In this document: positions 44,299 to 55,159 of the stretch, piece after piece
How positions within the stretch are numbered: position 1 is the stretch's first letter
Layout: the number at the start of each line of letters is the position of its first letter
Made by a program: the position numbers and the translations under genes
Source: Aradus depressus
Lineage: Eukaryota; Arthropoda; Insecta; Hemiptera; Aradidae
Direction of reading: 5' to 3'
Assembly: GCA_963662175.1 (NCBI GenBank)
Contig: OY759218.1
Location: forward strand, 54,567,427 to 54,631,426
Length of the DNA: 64,000 nt
The notes under the pieces: model-generated
Databases searched by the model: none
The model's input: the letters and a program-made list of their open reading frames with translations, nothing else
What the model was told of the DNA's origin: nothing

Positions 44299-45235
44299 TG
44301 TAGCATGTCTACCCTATAGACAATTATTATTATTATTATACAGCAAGAACCAGTGACACTACAAACGAATCGAGCTGATTTAAAGAGGATTTTATTAAGA
44401 AGATTCATGCTCGGAACTAGTGATGCCTGCGAGGGAATCGCGATCGCTAGGAGCGAAACAAGGGCGAATTGTGAGTCACTTTGGACCTGACTTAAAGAGG
44501 ATTTAATTTAAAAGAATATGCTCGGAACTAGCGATGCCTGCGAGTGAATCGCGATCGCTAGGAGCGGAACAAGAGCGAATTGTGGGTTGTTTGGAGTTAA
44601 ATTGAAGATAATTTCATTTGGAAGAACATGCTCGGAACTAGCGATGCCTGCGAGAGAATCGCGATCGCTAGGAGCGAAAACAAGGAACAAAGGATATAGA
44701 GGAAAGGAAGGAAGCAAGATAATTGTTTACAACCGGTGTTGCCTGAACGGCCAGGCCGGGCTAGCAATCCCCCGTTCTCGGAATTGACTGATGCAACCGG
44801 TGATCGGTGATTGGCTGGAAGTAAATTAGGCGGGAACAAACAGCCAATAAGAGGTCGGGATCCATCCCCACCCCACGAAAATCAGGAGTTGTACCCGGGA
44901 GGACTCTCATTATACGTTGAGAGTTGGGGCCAGACAGACCACGTCAGTTATATCTTTCTTTTAGATTTTACAGTTGAGTTTTAAATATGTGAGTAAATCA
45001 ACTCCTTCTTCATGCTTGGGCCGTTCAGGCCACATCGAACTAGTCAGTGAGATAGAGTGTATTTCGGACGGTGTAAGGCCAGTGAAAAATGTAACATCTA
45101 ATGTAGCCTCGAAACCAGACAGATCGTCATGGACTATGTGATTGGATGATTTCTGCGGGATGTCCAGATAAAGCTGATCGCACCGTCATAGCCAGGGATA
45201 TCATAATTAAGGTAGGTACCTGTAATATCGATTCT
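44299..45235 (+). repeat. 3' LTR of copy 2 (right edge missing)
   Basis: Starts TGTAGCATGTCTACCC. It diverges from the 5' LTR at about 45233, just after TGTAATATCGATTCTA, where a minus-strand LINE fragment begins. Confidence 0.85.
44407..44740. repeat. Three tandem 110-bp units in the LTR U3, each with an inverted repeat
   Basis: ATGCTCGGAACTAG begins units at 44407, 44518 and 44628. Each contains CTAGCGAT (CTAGTGAT in the first), about 19 nt, then ATCGCTAG, with GCGATCGC in the second half. The same element occurs once or twice in every LTR of the family (6453, 10715, 21850, 39555 on minus). Candidate enhancer or protein-binding array. Confidence 0.8.
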
Positions 45236-45801
45236 ATATAGTTGGCTACACTATAACTTTTAGTTTCTATTTTTACCCTGTTTCTGCCAGTTACCAATAT
45301 GTTTAGGATATTTTCATAATTTAACTTAGGGTTCTCAAAGAGCATTTTTCCGAATGTCATAGAATGATATTTACCCACGTTATTTTCCAAACCTTCAACG
45401 AAAACATAGTACGGGCCGTGATCATTGGGGCTGAAACGATTTTGAGCCAGCCGATTCCTAAATTCGATAGTTTTGTTTTCTTTTTCATTTGGAGTTTCAT
45501 TTGTTATGTATATTTTAGATTTACTTTGCAGTTCATCCGAATTAGGTCGTTTAAGAGTTTGGGGGTGCGATCCAGTAATATTATTCTGTATACCATCAGT
45601 ATGCAGAGCTTCTAAATTCATGCTATTACTAATAAGCCTAACGTTTTGCCGAGCTAAACTCGTTAATTCATCAGTTTGCATCGGGTCTAAATTTGAATTT
45701 ATATTTTCTTCATTAGGTAAGGTTAATTTGGGAGAAATTAATTCGTCATTTTGTAGTGGGGGTCCAGGGCCCCCACTCGTCGTGGACATGTTCGGGTCCA
45801 A
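45236..45801 (-). pseudogene. ORF1 N-terminal part of a Jockey-like LINE, cut at the LTR
   Basis: Starts at an ATG (45801-45799): MDPNMSTTSGGPGPPLQ. A Ser/Thr/Asn-rich N-terminus is followed by FRNRLAQNRFSPNDHGPYYV, FVEGLEN, MTFGKMLFEN and ILVTGRNRVKIET, which matches the RNA-binding region upstream of the zinc knuckles in Jockey-type ORF1 proteins. The frame runs into LTR sequence at about 45235, so the knuckles and ORF2 are gone. The 5' UTR side reaches to about 46250 with a purine-rich tract at 45838-45895. Retaining the 5' end and losing the 3' end is unusual for a LINE and implies a rearrangement. Confidence 0.6.
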
Positions 45802-46260
45802 TCAATTCAAAATTTAATAAATAATAATTCAAACTGGGAAGGGAAAAGAAAAAAGAATAATGAAAAGAGAAAAGGAAAAGAAAAAGAAAAGAAGGTTAAA
45901 TAAAAGTTATAGAAAGACGTAAGGTTGACTTATCTGAGTCCGAAGGCTGTTAATCCCCGGGAGCTGCAAATACGTCCGATCAAAACAACGTCTGAACAAC
46001 AACTGTGAGTATTGATGTAAAAAGACGAAAAAGTTTGAAAAATTTGTTAATACATTTTTTTTTTTTGCATATTTATTTTGTTTTATTTGCATTATGCAAT
46101 TATCTGGACGGGAATGGGATGACAAGAGCCGAGCAACTGGATTGATATGGGAAGAAAGGTTAGAGTGAAATTTGGAAAAGCGGGACTTGATGAGAATTAT
46201 ACAATATACGAATAATAACAAAAAGAATTACTAAATCTCTATGGAGGGTAAGGTTGGATA

Positions 46261-46577
46261 CACATTGGCCACGGGGATTTCCTAGTTGAAATTCGAAGCG
46301 CTTACATATCTGATATACCAATAAGAAAGGTGCGCACTCAGATTTGTCTCTGTTTATATCTAAACCTGACTATGGTGTAATGCTGTAAAACCGAGAAATT
46401 ATGAATATGACTCGGAATAGGCAATATTAAAAAAAAAAAAAAGTTTGTTTTATTAATTATAAATTTTCATAATATGTATTTCTCAACTTCTAAAACCAAA
46501 CCAAAAAAAGGATTTGGTAATGCGATTTGCTATTTATTTTTCAATTCTTATAGAACTGAAACAAAGAAAACTTAATT
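46261..46577. other. Unassigned, probably LINE 5' flank
   Basis: No recognisable motif. Confidence 0.35.
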
Positions 46578-46585
46578 GTCATTAT

Positions 46586-47490
46586 TAGGGCTCGGATGTT
46601 TATGCAATTAAAAATTAAAAATACGTGCATAAAATATGCATTCATTTTTGATAAATATGCAGGTAAAACAAAAAAAATATGCACAATCAAATAAATTATT
46701 TATTATAATAAATCACAAAACTAACTAAAAAAGGTTATAAGAAAAAAGTTATTGATTTTAAAAAGTGTTGGCAACAACATACATCCCCAAATTTTCAAAA
46801 GTAAAACTTTGCCGATCGGACCCAAAAATTTTTATATATCTACTAAATGATCTTTCAACGTCCACTGAAGTCACCGGAGCACGTTTAAACGTCGCTAATT
46901 CAGAAGGGCTGAACGGCATATCTTCTTCCTCGATGGTTCCCTTAAGAATGTTACTAATCGTTTGTAAATTTTCAAATCCCGGATTTTTTTTTTAAACATC
47001 CTCTACTTTTTGATGTATTTTTGAACTGTAAGGTCCTTGGATATTTTTTAGTTTTCTTACAGCGTTCTCTACCAATGCTAAGCTTTCTGACAGCAATAAA
47101 TTTTGTGTTTCCAGGGTTTTATGGTTACGACTAAAAACCCAACGTTTGTCGAAATGAAGCATAAATTATTTTTCAAAGAAGTTTTATGGAGTAAATTTTT
47201 GGCTTTTTGTATTGACACCGCTGCTGCATCATCCAGTTTAGAAACCACATTTTTAATTTTGTCAAAATTTATTGAGTAGTAATGGGCTGCTTCTAGCAAA
47301 TATGCTGTTAAAATATGCGAAAACCACTGAAATATGCATAAATATGCATTTACGGTCAAATATGCAGACATTTGCAAAATACAAGCTGCTTTAATCGAAC
47401 CGTTTTGGTCCAAAACATGTTTTAAAAGTCATAATAGTGATATACGAAGCAGAGATAAAAATATGCAAATGCATTAACATCCGAGCCCTA
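46586..47490 (-). mobile_element. Internally deleted hAT transposon with a perfect 8-bp duplication
   Basis: Terminal inverted repeats TAGGGCTCGGATGTT (46586) and AACATCCGAGCCCTA (ending 47490). GTCATTAT flanks both sides (46578-46585, 47491-47498), the 8-bp duplication typical of hAT. The interior keeps transposase remnants on the minus strand. It inserted into a dispersed repeat that also occurs near 28312. Confidence 0.95.
46770..47420 (-). pseudogene. hAT transposase remnant
   Basis: Minus strand 47413-47078 contains FDKIKNVVSKLD and AAAVSIQKAKNLL, a region found in the middle of some hAT transposases. 46985-46770 reads FKRAPVTSVDVERSFS, the C-terminal hAT dimerisation motif (SxxxERxFS). 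Catalytic DDE residues are not present, and several frameshifts separate the blocks. The element could only move if another hAT supplied transposase. Confidence 0.75.
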
Positions 47491-47611
47491 GTCATTATTA
47501 ACAACGGATTTTTACTAGGTGACCACAACTGTTCTAAATAGCCATGGGTATTAGGCAGAAATATCAACTGCAATTACAGTTTTGCCCCGATTTTATTAAT
47601 TACTGTTATAA

Positions 47612-48066
47612 TTAACCTTCAAACGGTAAGGTCGGGGTCTAAAGGACCCCAAGCGCAGTATTTTCTGGGTTGCTCCTCACCACTTGGACTTAAGGCCATG
47701 TGACGTCAGGTAACCTCTCACCCAGTCTTCCTCTAGAGGACGTCGAGTTCTCATGGCAGAGGTGAGTTGCACTTATTTATAGCGATTGTTATAAGTCAAC
47801 TTTTATTTGTGGTCCCTTGGGACCCCACCTTACCTTTTAAGTTAAATATTTTAAGAATGTTTCGTAATTACTTAGTATAAAATATTTTCAGATATTTTAT
47901 CATGGCGTCTGAGGATTTATTTTGGACGGCTGAAGCAATTCTGAAAGAATTATTACGTCAACAGGCAGAATCCGACGAAGAACTGGATGATCACCTTGAT
48001 GAAGTTGCTTTCGAGAATGAGGATGAAATTTTGCCAGATGAGAAGATTGATGATATTTGTGACTGA
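47612..48066 (+). mobile_element. Possible piggyBac-like 5' end
   Basis: TTAA (47612-47615) is followed by CCTTCAAACGG and GGGGTCTAAAGGACCCC, a short inverted repeat like those in terminal regions of piggyBac-like elements. A small ORF follows. No other end found. Confidence 0.4.
47902..48066 (+). CDS. Short acidic ORF, possible piggyBac transposase N-terminus
   Basis: 54 codons, MASEDLFWTAEAILKELLR then a run rich in Asp/Glu (DEELDDHLDEV, DEILPDEKIDD) to TGA at 48064-48066. PiggyBac-type transposases often begin with an acidic low-complexity region, and the TTAA end lies 290 bp upstream. No catalytic domain follows, because a minus-strand gene remnant begins within 130 bp. It may be a chance ORF. 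Confidence 0.35.
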   Translation: MASEDLFWTAEAILKELLRQQAESDEELDDHLDEVAFENEDEILPDEKIDDICD

Positions 48067-48196
48067 TGATCATTTTTTCATATTCATTAGGTGTGTATAC
48101 CCTGTCAAACTTCTTTATCTTTCTCTTTACTACCCCAAACACACGATCACAATGATTGAAGGAATGACCCCGCACTGGAAAATATTGCTCTATTTT

Positions 48197-50408
48197 TTAA
48201 AATTTGTTGGTCAAACTTAAGAAAAACCAGATGACACTGTGATTTTTGTTTTGGCCATAACATCCATCTGAAAATACATAGAGTTCTTTGACGTTGTCTG
48301 CAATATTTTCTGTAATGAAGTTTAAAAGAAAAGAACAAACTTCGTTTGGTCTTTTTAGAGCGGTCCCTTCATGATATGAATAAAAGCATGCATTTTTGCT
48401 CTTTATGTCGTAAATGCAGAATTCATATACCCACAACTGTCGATAATAAAACATTTCCTGCACTGAAACCTGTGGTCTTCCAAATGCAAGGTTGAAGTTT
48501 TCGTTAAAAAACTTAAGGAAAAAGTCATACTTTACAATACTTTTTAAGTCTGGATACTTCTTCAAGAACATTTCATGAATAATTTTCACGTCTAGGTTGC
48601 TGCTAAGATAACCCTTTTTAACACTGTTGGCATAGTGAATTTCCTTGGTTGGAAATAAGCCCAAAAAATCGGATATTTTTTGGCAAATTTCTCCCGATAT
48701 AGCATTGCTTCTCGAACCCTGACTTTTACCTCTCATATCTTTCGGTGTTTTTTGAGCAACCAAGAGTTTCTGTTTTTGTGGCCCCAATATACTGTGTAGT
48801 GTAATGGATTTGCGACTAGGTCAAATATATTGTAGAATGTATTTTTAAATGTAATGTAGTCAATAGTTGCATAGGCCAAATTTATTGTAAAATTCCATTT
48901 TATTTATAATTTATTTAAAGTTTGTAAAATAAACAAGGTATATAAGGGTTAGATAAACCATAAACTTCAGAGGCTGAAGAGAGAGGTAGAAAGGGTGACA
49001 AGGAGGCTCAGGTAGCTAAGTATGCAATAAAAGAAGGCACCAACAGTCACCTGGAGGAATATTTATATAGCCTTTTACAACCCGGATTTTACAATCTGGC
49101 TACAGTCAGGTACCAGATTGGAGCTCCAAGCCCGTTGTTAGTGGCCCATAAAGCAATCTGGAATGTCCAAATTAAAGTGGACAGAGGTCAAATTGATTGC
49201 CTCCCAGGCAAACAATTTGCTTTCCGAAATGGCCGAGGAGAAGAAAGAAGGAGAAGTAGTGGGGGAAGATGGCAGTCCGAGTTCCAAGTGAGGGCTCAAA
49301 TTCATTCAGTCACAGTCTGGATCCAAGAGTCAGAGGGTTCACTTCCTGCAGTCAGACACAGTTGAGGTCTAGAGGTGGAAGTGGACACTTCACTTTTCTG
49401 GAGCAGTGGAAGTCTGGAGATTTCATTTCGTCAGTCGAGATCCACCAGTGGAAGTCTTCAGCTCCAGTCCAGATGAGCCGTTAATGCCCAGACCTTGAAG
49501 AGGAACTCAGCCAGCCGACAGCCCTCTTTCTACTCTCTGGCCATCGCAGACCTCCCTGGCATCCAATCATCAGTTATCGTCTCCAGCCCCTGTCTCTACA
49601 GCGTACATAGCAATAAGGTTTATATTATATATTATAATTTTTATTTTAATTTTAAGTATTAATTTTTGTTTTAGCATAAATATAATTTTTTAAAAATGAA
49701 TCCTAAATTTTAGTTGTTTGTTCCTATGCTCTATCCCAGGTCAGTTAAGGTTTGACAATTTGGCTTTTCAAAACTCTTTTCGCTGACAAATCCTTCGCCT
49801 TTGGTTATAGAAATCCAACTTGTATATTAAAATCAGTAAATTTAAATGATCGTCTATTACCTAAGCGATCTGGCATCCTATGGACATTTTAAATTAGTGA
49901 AGACAAAGCAATTTTGAGAAAATCTCCGCAATTTAGAAGTAAAGTAAATTCAAATACCACATTTTTATTAAAAACGCGACGCGCAACAACCCTCCCCAAT
50001 ATTACAACTGATAAACGCTTTTTTACATACCTTGAATTCGGATCCGTCAATTTGTACAGTGTATTCGTATAAAAAACTCTTTGGTTTACCAGCATCTTGT
50101 TTTTAACGTTTTTCATTGACGTTACGATATTTTATTAAACCCTGAAGAAATACGTCCTGACTATTTTTGTCGTCAAAATCGTTAATTTTTGCAATCAGTC
50201 GAGCTAGTTGAACTTCAGTGAGTTTGCCAAACACTTCATTTTGCAACTACAGGACTCACCAGTACTTCTTTCAGCTCACTTTTCCTTTAGAAGTTTCAAA
50301 ATGCAAACCTTTAACTTTACCCATTTTTCTTCTGTAAGGTTCATAGTTTTTCAAGTCTCTTTTTCTTTTTTTTTTAGTTTCTTCAACTTCAGATGAACTA
50401 TCTGACAT
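48197..50408 (-). pseudogene. Broken gene of a repetitive arthropod family with SDGCxGQNKN motif
   Basis: Starts at ATG 50408-50406 (MSDSSSEVEETKKKRKRDLK), followed by KNYEPYRRKMGKVKG. A second block (50230-50090) has FGKLTEVQLARLIAKINDF and a third near 50050-50090 has SFLYEYTVQID. The last block, 48787-48197, reads KTPKDMRGKSQGSRSNAIS, FNENFNLAFGRPQ, EMFYYRQLWVYEFCIYD, YSYHEGTALKRPNEVCSFLL and FSDGCYGQNKNHS. I know this order from multi-copy arthropod proteins of unknown function that look transposon-derived; the Asp in SDGC may be catalytic (inference). Between GRPQ and EMFYYRQ about 100-130 residues, including a Cys-rich part, seem deleted. An insert of about 1.1 kb (48790-49880) separates the blocks. 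Several stops and frameshifts. Confidence 0.6.
48795..49740 (+). mobile_element. Candidate solo LTR interrupting the SDGC gene
   Basis: Begins TGTAGTGTAATGG, has GTATATAAGGG (48939-48949) and a transcript-like GA-rich stretch after it, as in LTR promoters. It splits a coding region. No duplication or second copy was found, and the right edge is a guess. Confidence 0.3.
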
Positions 50409-51986
50409 TGTAAAAATAAAAATAACAAATTAAAATCTAAAAAACAACTAAAACGTGATAAAAAGCACGAATAAAAACCACCGACAGGCGACTAGAACAG
50501 TTTACATTTAGTGCTTAAGTGTATCTAATCTAGTCACCTTGGATATGCGATAAGGAAGGTTTCTTTTGTGAGTTTCTTCGGATAAATGTAACAGTTGGAC
50601 CCTTTTCAAACTAAACAGAAAAATAAAGACGCAGTTTCTCCTACTTGTTAAAATAGCAGAAGGCGCCTTCTCGAATAAAACGATGTATTAAGACCCAGTT
50701 TTGCCAAAAATAAAAATAAAAAAAAAATCTAAAAAATTACCGTTGGACCCTTTCCGAACTCACTGATTCAATTATACTTGATATTAACGTCGGTTTTATT
50801 AATTAGTAATATATCTTGAATTTAAAAAAACTTAAATAATTGTTATATATTTCGAAATGTAATTGACATCTTCTTATTATTTATCTATTTTAGTTGATAA
50901 ACCTATATACCGATTTCATTAATCAGTTCTTTCTATGGAGTATGTATTCATGTTATTTCTATCAATTCATTTACTAAATTAGTGTGAATTCATGTTGTAA
51001 CAATTAAATGAAATTCATTTATATAAAAATGATAATGAATTCCAGATATCCTCCGAAATAGTATGTTATCTCACATAATAAATTAGTATTATAGTGTTGA
51101 TTGCAATTATCATATAAAATACAATTACACCCTTTGGCAGACTGCTCTTTGCATTCAATTTGTTAAATTTCGATTAAAAATGGCAAAGAAATTAATAATA
51201 TACTAGTTTTCGGAAATATTGTTGCCTCATTCTACTGAGAATGAATTTATGTTATTTTCATTAATTCATATTGTAAGTTGGTGGGAATTCATTTTGTGAA
51301 CTATAAATGAACACAAATTCATATAATATAATAATAATAAGTTGTTCTTAATTTATTTAGAATTTGTTTTGAATTGAAGATTTTATTGCAATTGTCATAT
51401 ATAATTACACTTTTGAGCTAACATTAAGTGCCAATCAGAGCGATTTTTAATGCTTATGGGCTAGTTTCTTAGCGGGTAGGTATAGCATTTTTTCAAATAA
51501 GATAGTTGAGCAATATAGTATATAAACAGTTTTGTCATCTAACCTTAAGGTGTGTCCCGGACGAAGAGGGGTCTGTCACTGCACGGACCGGCGCAGTTCG
51601 GGCCCCCTGCCCCCTAGTTTCCCCCCGGACCCCCCACCCTCTCTCAGCCATTGTCTTCACAAAACCACCCTCCAAACATTACCTGCTGCAACGGATTATA
51701 GATTTTTCTCTCCCTTGAGATTTCGCGAGTCCTCCCGAATTGTCCATCATTTTTACTGTCTACGCCGAGAAATCAGCGATTGAATGTGTGAAATTGAACA
51801 TCTTCGACTGTCTGGAAGTGGTTATTTCTCTCTATGACTTGTCCGAAAGGTAGTCCACTACTTTATCCGGATGCGGTACATCCCCTGTATATGCCTCATA
51901 TGCATATGGCCATATGAAGGGCCTGCTTGATCACTTTTTTTGGCCAATTGACGCGCCTCGTTCCTCTGAATGCCCGAATATATATA
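50409..51986. other. Unassigned; diverged duplicated AT-rich segments and a GC-rich patch
   Basis: 50930-51130 and 51235-51420 share GAATTCAT-type blocks in the same order and look like an old duplication of about 300-bp period. 51546-51650 is distinctly GC-rich (CCCGGAC, GGGCCCCCTGCCCCC). TTGGACCC occurs at 50595 and 50744. No gene recognised. Confidence 0.45.
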
Positions 51987-52183
51987 CGAGGCATGATCAA
52001 AAAGCTCCAGGACTTTTTGGATTGCTCGCCAACGGAGCGTCGGAGAACAGTATGGTTGGCAGTATTAGTTGTTGTGACTCTTCCTGAGCTCAGCTGTTTC
52101 TATAGATTCTCTAGAACCTACTTTGTTGTGAAGTAACAGACTTTTGTGAAACAACGTTTTCGTGTTTTGTGATCTTTTCTCAA

Positions 52184-53573
52184 ATGAATCAAAAAGAAGA
52201 GCAACGCGTTTGTGTTAAGTTTCGTGTGAAGTTGGGTAAAACGTGTACAGAAACTTTTCAGATGTTGCAAGAGGCTTTTGGGGATGGATATCTGAGTCGA
52301 TCACGGTGTCATGAGTGGTACAAGAGGTCCAAAGAAGGACGGACATCGTCAGAAGACAATCCTCGTTCAGGACGCCCATCAAGCTGACGACGATCATGTT
52401 GCCAGAATAACGTTCTCGTGCGATCAAATATTCGACTAACCACCCGTGAAGTGTCAGAGGAATGCAACATTTCATGTCAAGAAATTTTAACAGAACAACT
52501 GCAGATGCGCCGAGCAGCGGCAAAGTTTGTCCCGAGACTGTTGACCGAGGATCAAAAACAACACCGAGTTCAGGTTTGTCAGGAACTTCTTGAAATGGCA
52601 AATGATGATGACAACTTTTTCAAACGTTTTATTACTGGGGACGAGACGTGGGTTTATGGTGTGCGACGTGGAAACAAAGGTACAATCATCACAATGGAAG
52701 ACCAAATCCTCTCCAACACCCAAAGAAGCTCGTCAAGTCAAATCAAATGTCAAGGTCATGTTTTCTTCGACTGGAAGGGTGTTTTCTACTACGAATTTCT
52801 TCCACGAGGTGAGACAATTAATCGTTTTCGTTACCTTGAAACCCTGAGACATTTGCGCGAGGCTGTGAGGAGGAAGAGATCTGAGCTGTGGCTAGGTTAG
52901 GTTTTATGACTCATGCCCGGGCTTTAACTACGAGGTCATATCGCCTACTACCAGAGCGCTCTATCGTCACTCTGGTGGACATGAGCCCGACTCTACTGTG
53001 GGAGTCCTAAATTTTGCCTACCCTAAATTTTTATTCACCTAGGGCAGGGGTCTTTAACGAGTACCTGACATCGTACAGGCTCGGGACCATCGCTTAACGT
53101 CCCATCCGAAGGACGGCGTGCTTAAGTTTATTTTACCTCCCAGATAAAATAAACTAAGGGCCTCGGTCGGGCTACGAACCCACAACCTTGAGCTCAGAAG
53201 TCAAGCACGCATACCACTGAGCTACCGGCGCCCTGAGCTGTGGCGAAGTGGGGAGTGGGTGCTGCACCATGGCATTCTGCGTTGCTCATTCGCGATTATT
53301 GCACAAAAAACGCCATGGCCGTCATCCCCCAGCCCCCGTACTCATCAGACCTGGTCCCTGCGGATTTTTTCTTGCTTCCGAAACTCAAGAGACCCTTAAT
53401 TAAAAGGCCAGAGATTTCACTCAACTGACGATATTAAAGAAAAATCGCTGGAGGAGCTGAACAGCACTCCAGAAGATGAGTTCTCGGGGTCCTTCCTGTG
53501 GAAGTGGAAACGGCGGTGGGACAAATGTATAGCTTCCCAAAGGTGGTACTTTGAAGGGGACAATGTCCAATAA
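52184..53573 (+). pseudogene. mariner transposase pseudogene
   Basis: ATG at 52184 starts MNQKEEQRVCVKFRVKLGKT, the N-terminal helix-turn-helix region. SRCHEWYKRSKEGR and DNPRSGRPS follow, then a stop at 52385-52387. A second frame reads FITGDETWVYG, with the first catalytic Asp. The SINE cuts the gene at 52892. After it, the HHDNAPAH block with the second Asp is damaged (only LHHG is readable near 53265-53276), whereas PPYSSDLVPADFFLLPKLK with the third Asp is kept in another frame. The C-terminus SFLWKWKRRWDKCIASQRWY ends at a stop at about 53573. Cut-and-paste transposase by family, inactive here. Confidence 0.9.
52893..53232 (-). mobile_element. tRNA-derived SINE, copy 2, inside mariner
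   Basis: CTGAGCTGTGGC is duplicated at 52881-52892 and 53233-53244. The minus strand starts GGGCGCCGGTAGCTCAGTGG (A box) and has GTGGGTTCGTAGCCC (B box) about 40 nt on. It shares its body with 23399-23615 but is longer at the tail. It inserted after the mariner, so it is younger. Confidence 0.9.
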
Positions 53574-53635
53574 TTTGTAAATTTTTTAAATAATTTAAAA
53601 AAAAATCAGTCCTGGAACTTTTTGATCTCCCCTCA

Positions 53636-54815
53636 TATTCATTCAATCGCGAGTTATATGTATATTTATACGTATACCCGAGTTATATATTTATATGTAT
53701 ACCCGAGATATATATTTATATAAATATCATACTCAACAACTTAGGAAATGACATGAAAGTTAGAATCTGGAATCTGTATCATATTAACACAAAAATCCTA
53801 ATAATTGCCGATGTAACGACACAAAATTTAGTATGAGGATTCAGAAGTCCCTATGTAAGCCAAATGTAAACGTTTATCTCAAACGGTCGATTGGTCTCGG
53901 AGGGAGAGCAAAAACGTAATTGATTAATTCGTGAATTTTTGATTATATAATAATGATTATTTTAATACTTATTCACAAACTTATGTTCTCCCAATCAGGG
54001 TGGCAGACAGAACGACTTATCTACAGGTTATTGCATTTTTTAGCTCTAACATTGCAGCGACAGTTTTTGCTGAATTTACATATTTAATTGAAAGAAATAA
54101 AGAAAAAATCACTGGCTTGTCCGAGAATAAATCAGGGAATCATCACATTCAAGTAACTACACCGTTAGAAAGCTAACCACTTTTGTAAAATGCTTTGTTA
54201 TGTATTATTATTAATTCCATCTCGTTTTATTAATTTAGGTATCTATGTCATAAGTTTGTTGGAGCCACTAGTAGAAGAATCGGAGGAGATTTCATAGTTT
54301 TCGATTAGTATTGGAACTCACACATAATGTTTTTGTATCGATTAATTATCCACTGATAATCGACTTTTTTTCATTTTGTAATGTGTGTTCAAAAAATATA
54401 AACAAGCAGTCGAGGTTCATTTAGTATTTTTTGAAAATGTCTCTTTTATACCTATTAGTTTTTAATTGTTTGAATTATTTGGTATGTTCATAGACATTGC
54501 TTTTCAAAAATTAGACGATTTACTAAGACACATTTGAAATGAGTAATGAGGACAATTTTACCTTTCACATCAGAAAGATTTGGTTAGTTTTTTAATAATA
54601 GGAGGGAACCAGGTTGGGATCAAAATTAGAGGAAGAAGTAATTTCTCATCCATACAGTATTATAAAATACCATAAGTGAGGTGTCAGGAAAACTGATCTT
54701 GTGTCGATTTTGAGATTTTCGAATAGGGGTAAGTAATAGGCTTTGTGCAATTTAAGAAAAAGTTACTTCTCTAGCTATAAAGTTCATGGTAAAACTTGAC
54801 TTTAAAGTTAGTTTA
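53636..54815. other. Unassigned; short TATACCCGAG repeats at 53648-53725
   Basis: Three degenerate units of about 30 bp containing ACCCGAG and TATATATTTATAT. The 53815-53865 block is a dispersed repeat (see 21368). Nothing else recognised. Confidence 0.45.
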
Positions 54816-54895
54816 GTTATTGAAAAAGTGTGCTCTTTATGCAAAACTTGACTTTAAAGTCAAGTTTTGCATAAAGAGCACATTTTTTCAATAAC
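54816..54895. repeat. 80-bp palindrome with no spacer
   Basis: Two 40-bp arms meet at GACTTTAAAGTC, with one mismatch (G at 54829 region against A). It could extrude as a cruciform or make a 40-bp RNA hairpin. Confidence 0.95.
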
Positions 54896-55159
54896 AATGA
54901 CTACGCTTGTTTACGTTCAATTCTGAACGTAAACTGGAACTTGAGACGTATAAGGATAATCGAAAATCAATTAATATGAAGATGGCTGATTTAGGGCGTT
55001 TATGATTATTTTACAACCTGTGAAAATATCTGTTAAGGTTTGGCAAAAGTGAACAAAACAGTCGATTCCAAAATGGCAGCAAATGGACGTATGCGTTAGG
55101 GTGCACTTGTTATAAGTGACTTATTTAATTAAAAAATGTCAGAACATTGTATGATCTTA

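Larger units (their letters stand above)
40436..45235 (+). mobile_element. Non-autonomous LTR retrotransposon, copy 2, both outer LTR edges lost
   Basis: 5' LTR (partial) 40436-41343, primer site 41346-41363, fusion ORF 41774-42520, conserved non-coding region, 3' LTR 44299 to about 45235 (its last 400 bp missing). The 5' LTR has lost its U3 start, joined to Helitron minisatellite. The interior is collinear with copy 1. There is no shared flank on the two sides, so rearrangement followed insertion. Confidence 0.85.
51987..53635 (+). mobile_element. mariner transposon with a nested SINE
   Basis: Inverted ends CGAGGCATGATCAAAAAG (51987) and CTTTTTGATCTCCCCTCA (ending 53635), about 27 bp with a few mismatches, flanked by TA (53636-53637 on the right). 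Without the 340-bp SINE the element is about 1.3 kb, the normal mariner length. Confidence 0.9.

Noticed and set aside
51506..51783. GC-rich stretch as a host CpG-island promoter
   Set aside because: Only about 100 bp long, no gene follows, and a mariner begins 200 bp on; evidence insufficient.
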